Assembly (NCBI GenBank): GCA_963978905.1
Contig: OZ022259.1
Location: forward strand, 22,728,068 to 22,792,067
Origin: Trichostrongylus colubriformis
Lineage: Eukaryota; Nematoda; Chromadorea; Rhabditida; Trichostrongylidae
Direction of reading: 5' to 3'
DNA: 64,000 bases
Positions 1 through 12,900 of this stretch are shown here, in pieces. The translations under genes and the position numbers were made by a program. Below the pieces are notes generated by a model. The model had not been told where the DNA came from, did no database searches, and saw only the letters and a list, made by a program, of their open reading frames with translations. Each line of letters opens with the position of its first letter. Within the stretch, counting starts at the first letter, position 1.

Positions 1-710
1 ATCGCTTCAACACCCCACAATATAGTGGCTTAAACTCGTCCGCATTGCTTCGCTTGCGACATGCTGCGGTGCGAAATCTTGACATAAGGGTAAAACCCCT
101 ACTGATGCCGGTCAAACTGCCGCCATTCCCATCGACGCCAGCGTGAGTGCGCAAAGTATGATCGCTTACTGAAGGAGGCGATGAGCGCGCCCTTCGAGTG
201 CGTACAATTCGCCTAAAGAGCAGCAAGGCACTTGCTGCGCGCTGGCTCGATTCGAGTTGTACGGTAGCCCGAGTCGACGGTAGCAACAGGTGAGGACGCT
301 GAAACGAACATACCCTCGTTGGTCCCCCTGCATACGCGGGAAGTGCTACGAACTTGCGTGGCACCGCGCCGTGGCTTAGTGCTGCCTCCTTAGGCAGGTA
401 CTTTGCAATGATGCGAAGCAACATACGGTTTGTATTATTTCTGTGAACTGGATCATGCTGGAAACCCTACCTAAATGACGAGCGTCTTTCCAACTTCCCA
501 TTACATGAGTTTAGTAGTTTCAGTACGTCTGCGGTACCGAATTAGCATGGAGGATCCCGACGGGCTTGTCTAATTCCTTTCCGTTGATGGAGGTACGTAC
601 TGAAACTAAACTCATTACATTAGTTTAGTTTCAGTACGTTTGCCATGCCGAATTAGCTTGTAGAATCCCGACGATCTTCCCTAATTCCTTCCCGTTGATG
701 GAGGTCCTCC

Positions 711-974
711 CTAATAGCACTGCTGTCGTAGCGTGGTATTGCAATGAAGGTTGATGGATAGTATTTTTGATAATGAGTTCTGCATCTTCATTGAGCGACT
801 CTTTTGTTGACGGAAGACGACCGGATGGACACTGTTTTCTTCACTGGTGCGTGCCCCAAACGTCGCACGACGCAGATCTCTGTTCATTAGAAGAATCATC
901 CATGGATTGATGAACGTCAGCATACCGATCCATAATGGTGTGAATGATCGCGCAATGTACAAGGTAGAGGTCAT
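711..974 (-). CDS. Chemoreceptor exon 6 (TM7 and cytoplasmic tail)
   Basis: The exon opens after an ATTTTCAG acceptor (975-976 complement to AG) in phase 0. It encodes SFTPLWIGMLTFINPWMILLM, a TM7 with the NPW motif, followed by the basic NRDLRR start of the C-terminal tail and a stop at 711. A paralogous exon with the same start and a similar tail lies at 44,784-44,999. The ATG at 974 is an internal methionine, not a gene start. Confidence 0.75.
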   Translation of the reverse strand: MTSTLYIARSFTPLWIGMLTFINPWMILLMNRDLRRATFGARTSEENSVHPVVFRQQKSRSMKMQNSLSKILSINLHCNTTLRQQCY

Positions 975-3900
975 CTGAAAATTAGCTATAAAAACGGATC
1001 AGTTGGCCGTTGTCGACCATTTATTAATTCATAAGTCACAATTTCCGGTAAAATTGGAAAAAATAAAACAAATAAAGAAGATTCTAAGAACTGGAAAGAT
1101 GGTGTACCCAGAGGATTCAGCATGCGTGAGCATTTTTATGAAGGCTAACCACTGTTGAAGCTGTGCTTCTGAGGCCGCTTCAAACTTTGTGGCCCCAGCG
1201 CTGGCGCCAGAACTGTAGCGACGCGCTCTATACGACCATACTACGCTCGCCCGAACCATACTATACTGTAATTATCGTGGTGAAAGCTCGCAAAAATCCC
1301 CGTGCGAATCTTGCCAAAGTTTGACACAGCGTCAAGATTTTCGACAGGACTCGGATCTTGCCACGATCATCATACTGTAGTATGGTTCATTTGAGCAGTA
1401 TAGATAGAGCGCACAGCAATACTGCCGGCGTCGATTTCCGTCGTCACCGCCGCTACCGGTGGCACATAGTACGTATGCTACTTAATTATATGGCTTATTT
1501 TTACGCGAAATCGTGAACACAGATCAGACCGTTCATACTTTGCGTACCGGGTCGGCACTGGCGGCGACGGCGTGAAACTCATGTATTCGCTGCCGACCAC
1601 GGCAGCATTCTGGTGACGCGGTCCTTTTGTAATGCTTGACCCAACCACATTACAGTATGATGGTCGTGGCAGGAGTCCAGCAATTCAACTTCGAATTTGG
1701 CATAGCATAGCACCATAAGCCAAAATTCGCATCCGAATTCGTGGCATCCGCCACGAACATCATACTGTAATGTGGTTGGGTCGAGCGTTTTGCAAAAGGA
1801 GCGCGTCTCAAGAGTGCCGCTGTGGTCGGCGGCGGGCACATGGTTTTGACGCCGTCGCTGCCGGTGCCGGCGTCAGGGGGTAGGGACGTAATTTTCATCC
1901 AGTACTCTTAAATCGACGAATGTAAGCAAACAAAACCGTCACTCCTCAAAATCGGTCGGTTGCAGTTCTTGGTGCACCGTTTGGGTAAGCCGTGGTATAC
2001 TAGTGTGACGTGGTGTCGCACAACTTTGTACATTCATTATTTTATCTACTCTTTTTATCTAAAAATTCTATGTAAACATTACTTTGCTACGACTTTATGC
2101 TCTCAGATAATGAGAAGGTACGATGGGAACATTACGCTGGAAGAAAGCCAATAAAAGGATAGAGCTCGGGGAGAAGACGAAGTCAAGGATTCACCCCCAT
2201 CGAGGGTCCTACTGATACCGTTCCCGTTTTCACGTCGTTGTGATGTCGTCTCATTCTCATGATCATGTCCTGTATCAAAGAGATAAATTCTCTATGCATA
2301 CCGTGGTGTCTTTGTTGTACTTTGTAATGTCAGTAGAAGGTAAAGTTTTCAAGCGCTCTTGGGATCTTGTACGCCTGACGAGTTGTTAAGGAAGGGCCGG
2401 CCAGAGGCGACGGCGGCGTCTTTTCACTCTACTATTCTGTACGTGGTATTCAGGTTGTGGTAAAGGGAGATCTTATGGACCTTGCGCGTTTGAGCCTACC
2501 GATCTACATCGCTCGGTGGTCGATTAGAGACAATGCGTGTGATAATTGGGTAAAGTGATATTAGATGTGTTAAGCAGCGTATTTATGACAAAATAACAAA
2601 ATTAGACGCTAAAGGCTTAGAAATGAAGCCGCTGTCCTTGTATGTGACCGCGAATGGAACCTCGCACGCCGCGCCACTGGCGTATTGATTGACGTAACGC
2701 GGACGTGGTGCAGTCGTACGCGGGACATGAGGCGCTCTTTCGGAGTAAAGTCGGGGCGTGACTCAACTCCCTAAGCCCTGTTACACACAATCTCTTTACC
2801 ACAAAACGTGCTACGTAGCGGGTCAGCTGAGCTCCAAAACAGCGTTTATTGATGTAGCTGCGAGGGGTCGGGAGAAAGAGAGAGATGAGGAGAAGTAATC
2901 GCTTTGAATAGAACATTGATTGATAGAGAAATCGGGTGTCGAACCGCGACGTTGTGGTCTCCCGCGCATCTCTCCGAACTGCAACATCCCCCTTTCAAGC
3001 TGCATGCAGGTGAGGATGTCATTTGTTGCCTCGTAGGGTGTATTTCATTCATGATTACACGAACTAAGTGAAACATTAACAGCATAATCGTGGAGCAATG
3101 AGTAGGTAAGAAAAAAGGTGTTCGTGACAAAAAAGAAATCCATTTAATCCACACTTGACGTCTTAGCAAGGTGTCGTATGCGCAATGCCTGCAACCTAAC
3201 GAACTGCAAGAGGTACGGTCCGTGGGGGACAGGTCTCACCGCAGGAAAACTGTCCCTCCAGGTAACTCCAACAGAGAACATGGATCCCTTTTCTCACCCA
3301 GTTTATCATACCCACCGCTTTGTTTGTGACGATTCGACTGGGAACGTAGGAGCACAAGCAAAATGAATTATTTCCGAGCTTAATCATTTTGTTCTCCGAA
3401 ACTCGTATGCGCAATAACTTACTCCGAGCTTATTGAAGGTGTATTGTGCACAAAAATGTATAAGAGTGATGACCAGGGCAAGCAGTAGTCCAATGGCTTG
3501 GATATTCACCCGTATATCTTTGCATCGTCTGAAACGGCTCTTGATTAATGATATGCAAATTTGGCGGAATGCAATAAATCTTACAAGTTCACAGTGCTCT
3601 TTCTAATGGTGTTGATAAGAATACCGTATGCCACGGCACAGATAATAGTCGCTGTCAAAAGTAACAACACTGTTTTCATGTAGTGTATCTAAATTTGATA
3701 GCCTCGAAGGAGTTGTTCTTCAGACGTACAGTAGCGCTCAAAAGTCTTCGGCCAGAACTTTTTTGTCATAATTTTTTCCCACTTGACCAATTGACAAAAT
3801 TTTATTATGTGGTGCCTGAGCCTATTGTCAACATTTCCTTCTACTTGAGTGCCGCTTGACTCTTTTCTGGTTTTTTACAAGAATTTACTACAAGACCACC

Positions 3901-6900
3901 GAAAAAAAAGAAAAAGGCTTGGTCAAGAAAAACGGCTTTCTTTACAAAGACAAAAGGAGCAAGCCTCGGAGAACATTAATATTCCGTAGAAAGACCACGA
4001 CTTTTGATGACAGCGGCACAGCGGGACGGCATAGGGATGGCACTCCAGAAACAAAAAATTTCATATAACCACGTAACCTACACCGTTGAGCGTCAAAATA
4101 GCATATTAAGTATGCAGTGTCTCCAAGTACAACATACTACTAAAATTTCTCTCAGATCGGTCCAGTCGCAAAAAAGTTACAAGTGAAAAAACCCAAGTGA
4201 AAGACCATTTGGCCGAAGACTTTTGAGCGCTACTGTATATTTCTGGGCTTTGAAATCCTGCTATATACTAAACGCTTCGTCTGCCTGTCCGTCTGTCACG
4301 AAATTAGGATAACATGAAAAACAATGTATGGATACGTAAGTTTGGGATGGGCTGGGCTTGGGACAAGAAGTGAGGAACACACTGGACGCTCGCCCAGGGT
4401 GGGCGGAGCGTACAACTGGTCGTATGGTGCTCACTGAAAAATTGCAATCGATTCCGAGAGTGATTTCGAGACAGGGAGAAAAAAGAGGTGGTTGGTGTGT
4501 AGGTGGGACTATGAGCTAAGAATTTTCAAGGGTGGGTGGACCTCTTGCGGTGGTGGGGGGAGCTTAGGCATCATGTGAAAGACGACATGCAGAAATGGGG
4601 ACAAGTTTGGGGTGGATAGGGCATGCGACAAGAAGTGAGAGACAGACATAATCCAGGTTATGCTCCACCCACGGCGACCGGAGCGTGCACCGAAACTTTG
4701 GCACTCGAAGCGAAAATTGTTAATTGGGTCCCAGAATAGCCGAAACACACGCGGGAAAGATGGATTAAGGTAAACGATGAGTTTGTAAAAGACAGAGAGG
4801 TCTAGGTGCAGTGCGCGGAGCGTGAACAGCTTCGACGAGATGGTGTCGCCTTGCCTAAGGTAAGGTATATTCCAAGGTAAGGTCATATTATTCGAAATTA
4901 GTTATAACACCCATGAGTTCTCTAGATAAGTTATGCTGCACTACTTACACCTGCCAAAAGGGAAGAACCACACCTGTTTAGCGTCAATTCTACATGACTC
5001 AACGCTATATGACGCATCAAGGGATTAGTATGGCCGCGGTCATACTTTACGTGTCTGCGGCAGGGCGTGGCCGCGTATCTTGCGTCTCCACACTGCCTCG
5101 TTGCCTGCGTCATCTCTGCACCTCCCCGTGCCTCTCTCTCTCACAGGCAGCGAGAGAGAGTGGCACGGGGAGGTGCAGAGATGACGCAGGCAACGAGGCA
5201 GTGTGGAGACGCAAGATACGCGGCCACGCCCTGCCGCAGACACGTAAAGTATGACCGCCGTCTGAGCCTTTTGTAGCCTTTTTTTGCTGAGAGCAATTCC
5301 AGGTGGAGAAGTAGTAGAAGCAGTTCCAGGTGGAAAAAGGGTGAAGGGATTCTAATTCGAGTGAATAGATCCGAAACGAGAACAAAGTACAATCATCAAG
5401 GAGCTATATCGGTTGTGGTTCTCTGGTGTAAGGGAGATGAACAGCTTTGTGATGGAGTGCAGATGGTTGCTAAGAAGGTGCGTGGATGATGAAAATTTGA
5501 TCAGTAAGACGCTTGTGCTGAACTTCCGAGATTGTTATGATACTTATTCCGCTAACGTTTCGGCGAATCACCTTCGTCAGGGCCTGTGAAGCCGAAATAT
5601 ATCAGTGATAGATTACGTCGAAATCCGCGTTCAAAATCCAAAAGAAACTGAGGGCGAATCAATTCTAAGGCATAGTGAAACCCGCTGATCTTGTGAAGAT
5701 GTGGAGCTGTCGTTTGGCACCTTTAGCTGGGATTTTTACGGTGGTGTTTATACACTGTTTCGAGGCTCGCAAGGTTACAGTCCATTTCAATTACGGCTGG
5801 CAGGGCGAGGCCTACGGACTTGTATCGATCTCTCTCACCCCGCCACACACTCTCACCCAACTATGTGGGCCACGCCCCGTCAGCCTACGGGAACTGGACT
5901 GTAGGTCAATTTTCTTGTGGGGAGGCTCCAGGGATAATATTAATACTATCGAAGCTATACCAACGGTTATCGACCCATGCTGACCTTCTGCCCGTCGCTC
6001 TCCTTTCATTGATTTTAGGTGTTTTAGGTTTAATACCAAACCCCGCGTCCCGTCGCCCCGTAGTCATTGATTTCAGGGTTCCAACATCGGACCCCGTCTC
6101 GTCGCACCTGCGAGGGTTCGACCGCGTGGGTAGGCAACCCAAGTCTGCGAACGCTGCCGACTCTCTAGTAATCGCCACGCGTTAGTATTTCCTATTGATC
6201 TTAGAGTCCTTCGCCTCGATTCACAACGCTTCAAGAGATCTGCGTGTTGAGATCTCCTGTTCGCGTACTGAAATCGTGATCTCAACATCGACGTCGACAT
6301 TGCCATGATGCCCTAGCTAAAGGTGCCAAACTACAGCTCCACGTCTTCAAAAGGTCAGCGGGTTTTACTATGCCTCTTGGGATTGATTCACCCTTAGTTT
6401 TCTTTTGTAGCTTGGAAGAGGGTGTTCGAAGTGTTGTATCACTGATATGTTTCGTCTGCCGAAACGTTAGCAATGAATATCATAGCAATCTCGAAGGCTC
6501 AGCACAAGCGCCTTACCGATGGAGTTTGAAAGGTCGATAATGAAGAAACGGACATGGAATATGATGAAAGATTTGAACTGATGCATGACAATTTAAGCAT
6601 TTTCTTGTCCCAAAGCCTCATGTTGATGTGAATATGAACTGAACAATGTGAGACTGAGAGCAAAGTTTATTCCGAAAAACTCATAGTCTTTTACAAAATT
6701 GATTGCAAAAGAATCGTTACAAAAGAATTTTGAGCTTTATAGGCAAACTAAAGGCAATAGGCGCCGAGAGCTTGCCGATTCTTTTCCAGCGATTCTCTTG
6801 CAATCAATTTTGTAAAGGTCTTTGTAAATTTCCTGGAATGAATTCTGCAAGTCTCACATTGTTCAATACATGACAATTTAGTTCAAGTTGTTCGAAAGTG

Positions 6901-9900
6901 AAAGTAGAGGTGCTGTAGTGCAACGAGGGTAGAATCGAGATTGAGTGGTCCAGAACTCGAGAAATGGGCCTCTAAATACCGATCGCCTTTGACTATAGAC
7001 GTCTACGGCGTCACTCCGCACTGGCTAGTCAACTGGAGCCACGCGAATCTGTGATGTATGACAGATATACGGAGTGCATGACGCGTTTACTCAAAGGTAG
7101 AATTCGTTCAAGTGGTGTCGGGCGTAAAGCACATAGTCTAATAAAGGCGGTGTGAATAGGCTTTTCACCGCTTACCGTGCCGGATACCGCCAGCTCGGGC
7201 TCATGGCCTACTTCCGTATCCTTCTTGCGTCTTTATTTTTCGCTTTTCTCAAAGGCCAGTACTCGTAGCTGTTGCCTTCGAGGTAATGTTGAAACAACGA
7301 AAGTGCTCAGATCATGACCACGTACTTCTAGATCGTATTGGCTGATGACGACATTCATGGTTGACTCGGCATCGAAATACATTCTAATAAAGAACATGTT
7401 GGCAACTAGCATGATTGGCATTGTGATTTGAAAAGCGAATAAGTACCATGACGGCAAAGCAACTAGCCACTGAATGAAGACATTCGAGTATATCAATGCT
7501 TTTGAAAATACGTATTGAAATTGGCGGTAAGCGAAAAAATTTCACTTGGTTCATGGCGTGTAGTACTGAATTCCACTTCGTTCAGAGTGAACGGGTAAAC
7601 GGTGAGCTGAGCACAAAATACTGCTGGTATTTCTTCATAATCTAAGAGAACCTACGTTTCCCTCACTATCTCACCAAAACAGGAAGAAATATCATTGTTG
7701 CCGACCATAAGTGGAGCTAATGGTAATAACGGGTGTGTAAACTTATGTCGAATGTTCGCGCGGCGAGCGGCGCGGTGACTTTATTGCGTGTGATTGCGCA
7801 CATCGCGTACACTACCCTAAGGTTTTACGCCCGAATTAATTATTCCCGATTGATTGATATATTGTAACCAGTGGGCTGGCGCATACCACTGTGCGCGAAA
7901 CATCATGTGCAGTGGTAGGGGCGTAGTAAGTGATCGCAAATGCTTTTTTTCTTGAGGACGGAGTAGTTTACTGCACGTTCTGCCCACCGTGAGAGGAGCT
8001 TAACTTGGTGCATGGGTGCTCCTAACATCTTGTCCTATGCCCTACCCATCCCCCGCTTGTCCCATCTCCACTGTCATTTACCATGTAACGTCTGAGCTCC
8101 GCCCACCACAACAGGTGGCTCAACCCCCCACCACTACAAATGTCCCGTCCATTGTGCCCAGAATTCTTTATTGACCTTCAGAAATTCATCTATCTTCTTC
8201 CTATGTTTGGGGCACATTCGAACCCAATTTACAATATTCATGCTGAAAAAGGAACATTCCAGTGCACGCCCCGTCCGTCGTGTGCGGAGCTTAACACATT
8301 GCGGACCGAGGCCTATTTCGCGCGGTTGCCGCCTGTGCCCGCGGCGTTTTTTCAAATGTGCGCGGCATGACACCCATGCGCAGTCAAGCGGCCACACAGG
8401 GCGGCTTTTGGTCAACATTTGTGTTTATCCGTATTTTAGCGAGACTTTTTCATTTCCGACTAATAGGTAACATTTAGTGGCCATGAGTGATCTAGACGAA
8501 AGCTTTGAACGATTGCTTCTGGATAGCGATGAAGAAGTAGAGGAAGCCGGTGAAGCTGATATTCCCGTTTTGCCGATGGTAGACATTGAAGAGGAGGATG
8601 TCGAAGACGAAGAGGAAAGCGATAAAGAAGAAGAGGAGGATGATGTTTGGAGCAGCATGATTATTCCCCACGACCACATTCCATTTACTGGCGATCATGG
8701 CGTGAAAGATGAGTTGTTATTTCGATTGAAGGAGCCTGCAGAATTTTTCCGCTATTTCCTCAATGAAAATCTTATTGATTTGATTCTGACCGAGACCAAC
8801 AGATATGGAAAGGCTAAGAAAGATACGTTTGAACCTCTCGATGAAACAGAGTTCTGGAAGTTTTTTGCCATTTGTCTGCACATGGGTATCGAACGCAGAG
8901 CACACCTAAAGGAGTACTGGTCAACTAGGGCAGTCTATAGCAAATCATTCTGTGCTCAATACATTTCAAGAGCAAGATTCGTCGAGATTCTCAATTCACT
9001 GCATTTTGCCGATAATGAAGCTGCAGATAGAACAAACAGGCTCTACAAAGTTGCCAGGATTGTCGAGCTCTTGAACCAATCCTTCTATGATGCTTACACC
9101 CCTGGCAGAGACGTTTGTGTTGATGAAAGCATTGTTCCGTTCAGAGGTCGAGTACTGTTCAGACAATATGTGAAGGGAAAAAGACACAAGTACGGCATCA
9201 AGCTTTTCAAACTCTGCATGCAAGGTGGATACACATGCCGATTCATCGTGTATGCTGGTAAGGACGTCAGCCGGCAAGGATCACTTGCAGAAGACATTGT
9301 GCTGAAGCTGATGAGTGGACTGCTGGACAGTGGACGGAGCCTTTATACAGACAATTTTTACACTTCAATTCCTTTGGCTGAAAAACTGGTTGCTCAGAAT
9401 ACTCACCTCATTGGCACACTTCGGAAGAACAGAGCCGGCCTACCAAGGGAGGTTGTCTGCAAAAGATTGAAAAGAGGCGAACAAATTGGTCGGCAAAACG
9501 GAACAGGCGTCACTATCTTGAAATGGAAAGACAAAAGGGACGTATTGATGCTGTCGACCAAGCATGATGATACTCACACGGCCAACAACAAACTACGTGT
9601 TATCGAGGACTACAACCAAGTGAAGGGTTATGTCGACTTGTCGGATCAGATGGCGGCCTATACGCCTTTCATTCGTAAAACTACAAAGTGGTATCTGAGA
9701 TTGATGTTTCATTTGATCACTCAGACAACTCTGATCAATGCATGGAAGCTCTTCAACATCCTCAAGACCAAGATTTCCCTGCACGAGTTCAAATGCCAGC
9801 TGATCGAATCTTTTTTGACGGAAACACACCATCGTGGACTTCCTGTTCGACAACACGTACTGGTACAAGTACAAGGTCCAAAACGACAGACCAAAAGAAG

Positions 9901-12900
9901 ATGCACAGGTTGTTACCGAAGTGTTTCGGACCAGTATGATTCGAAGTATGCGGCAGGGCGATGTAAGCGTACGGACACATATTGCAGCAAATGTCTCAAG
10001 TTCTTCTGTCTGGGATGCTTTCAAGAAAATCACAAGTCATGTCCTTGATCTTCAAGCGAAGACTAGTTATTTTTGTTATTATTATTAGTTAGTCTTATTG
10101 TCTTTTATTGTTTGTATTATTCGGAGTTATTTTAGATAGTTGCTTTACGATCATCATCTCAACTCAATGATGAGTCTGGTATGGCCCAGATATATATCTA
10201 AATTCAGACCCTCAAAGAGATATATAACAGCAGAAAAAGCATGTCAAAAAATCAAAACCCTGAAAAAAATTAGCCCAAGAAAATCATGACACCCCATGGG
10301 TGTCACGCGGCCACAGAGAGCAAAAAGTGTATGACTGCGCATGGGTGTCATGCGGTCCGGAATGTGTTAACTCGGTTTATGCGTGGCCCTTTCTTCTGTC
10401 TCATGCCCTCTCCATACCACACTAGTCCCCACCTCCGCAGGTCATTTTTATGTATTGCCCAGGCTCCGCCCACCACTATAAATGCTCTGCCCACTGTGCT
10501 CGCGCCTCTTTCATATCTTTAAAAATTATTCCTGTTCTAAATCCATCTTCTCCTTCACGTTTGGGTCATATTGAAACCCAAATTTCAATCTTCGGTCTGA
10601 AAACGGAACATTCCACGGCGCGCCCCGCCCATCGTCAACAAATAAACCCCAAGTCCACTTCGGGATAGCCTGGTTAACTACCCGGAGTGTACCCAGCCCC
10701 CACGACAGAGTCCGACAAGTTATTTGTGGGTCTTCATTATACCGAACACAGCAATAAATATGCGCCTCATTTCCCTGAACCTGAGATAACACCCAATACG
10801 GGAGCGTGAGGTAGGACCGCTCGGGAGAAGCTGCTAAAATCTCAGAGCTGCAACAGGCTGCCTAAATCGAGAAGGACTAAGTCGGCGATCCGTGTTTACA
10901 ACGCACGACCCCTCGCATCGGAAGCGAGTATCGAAGACCTGATATGCAAGCCAGGAAGATCAAGTATACGACGTCATCGGAATGACCGAAACGAGGAAGC
11001 ATCCCTCGCTACACGCCGTGTACGAGACTGGTAAAGAATTGTCCCTTGGAACATGGGAGGAGAGGCGTAGGTGGTGTGGGCAGTCTCGTCAACACGCACT
11101 TGGACATGAATATCGATTCGTTCGAAGATCAGAAAACCCGAATTGGACTTGCTTTGATGCGAATAAATTCCGGCTTTGACCATCGTCGCCTACGCACCAA
11201 CATCAAGCTACAACGAGGACGAGCTCGAAACAGCTTATGTGGAATTGGAGAGGTTCTATAAGGAAGGCCACACCTTCTCCAAGGTAATCATTGGCGACTT
11301 CAATGCCAAGATCGGCCCGAAGAAAGGATGATGAGCTTCACATTTATGACTCAGCGAACGCAATGGAGTGAGCCGGTGAAAGGCTGTCTGAGTTTATTAT
11401 GTCGATCAACTACATCCATGGTAACTCTCCGCTCTAGAAGCCTTCTCATCTGCGGTGGACTTGGGAGTCACCCGGTGGACAGTTCCATAATGAGGTAGAT
11501 CAGTCATCTTCAATCGAAGGTTTTGCCTGACCGAAGTCGCTATTGCGCCGAAGTTCTATACGGGATCAGACCATCGGCTTATTCGCGCAAAATTCCTTTT
11601 TTCATTACGTGGAGAGAGAGCCGGGAAATTCAAGGGGCGAAGACCCAAGACAGTCATCAACTGGGAACACTTCGTTTCTCTCGCAGGTGTATGGGAGGAT
11701 TTCGTTATAGATAACATCGACGACGAGTACAACCAGCTCGGTGAGTATCTTCGCAATAGTGCCAGGGGGCAGAGAGCTTGAAAGTCACCAAGAGACGTCT
11801 CTCTTTGGAAACTCTCGAACTGATACGCCATCGTGGAGCCGCACGAGCCGCAGACGATTAACAATTGACGTCTGAAGTTGCGACGCAAAGCAGAGAGGCG
11901 GTAAAAGAAGATCTCAAGGAGAGAAGAATAGCAGTGCTGGCTGAAGTAGCAGAGGCTGGGAGGAGCAAACGCAATGCCAGCCGAAGTATCGCCAGTTATA
12001 ATACAAAACGACCGGTCTCCGGCGTCCGGTACAGTTACTGTTTACCGAAAGCTTCGATAGCCATGTCCAACTGCCTACGAGCCTCTTGAACAGAATGGAT
12101 TTAACCCCGTCGTCCGCCACTTTGGGGAGCTCTATCTCAATTAGATTTTTGTATATGCGCGTGAAACTTTGCATGTAGCCCTTAGTAAGCAAATATAATA
12201 TAAATAAAAGCAGGTGGGTAGCGGAAGAACGTAAAATTCCATGGACAATACCCTCAAAGAGGAGTATTCAATCGAGTCTTTCGAGTTTGTGACCTTGATT
12301 ATGGCCGAACCTATCACCATGTAGTGCCAAAGGCAAACTTGGGGTTGGCGGAACGATAGAAGCGAAGCTCATGCAGATATCTGCAAGTAGTGAAAAACGG
12401 CCTCATGCTACAGATTTGCTGACAATCAACCATTGGGTTTTTGATTAAATAATTTCAAACGTGTACCTGATTGAACCTGCTATGAGGATAAGAAACGGTA
12501 CAACATCGCTCGATAGAGACCATAGCGACACCCAGTATTCGAGCATATTCGAACAGATATGATTGTATGTAGGACCATTGCACGAAAACCGTCCAATTCA
12601 AGCTCCAATAAAATGGTTTCAACGCGTCTATTTCACGCATATTCACACTTGAATAGTAGCAAATGAACCCGATTACATCGATAAAGCCCTGAACATTGAG
12701 ACCGGATGATTGAATAATCACTTGAGACCTGAAATCCTGAGTATTACCGTCAAATATTATTAACAAGCGCCATCCGTTTGGTTCACAGAACAGTGGGCCT
12801 AGCGTCTTCGGCCCACTTTCATTCTTCGCGCCGGTGCCGGTGTGCCTGCCGGAGAAGGGTGGTCTGCAGGAATAGGCAGCGAGACAGAGCTACAGGTTCA

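Larger units (their letters stand above)
110..4835. repeat. Segmental duplication copy A (partner 44,213-46,870)
   Basis: This stretch aligns by eye, in the same orientation, with 44,213-46,870. Shared landmarks are the last chemoreceptor exon, the two-exon block with a short intron, the regions near 150-700 and 2,840-3,060, and the purine-rich repeat after 4,245. Copy A carries about 1.75 kb (1,085-2,835) absent from copy B, including two palindromic MITEs. Each copy has one insertion of the same 507-bp MITE, at different sites. The two copies are clearly diverged, so the duplication is old. Confidence 0.8.

Noticed and set aside
8425..8679. Minus-strand serine-rich open frame over the piggyBac start
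   Set aside because: It is the antisense of the acidic N-terminus (Glu/Asp codons read as Ser/Leu) and not a gene.
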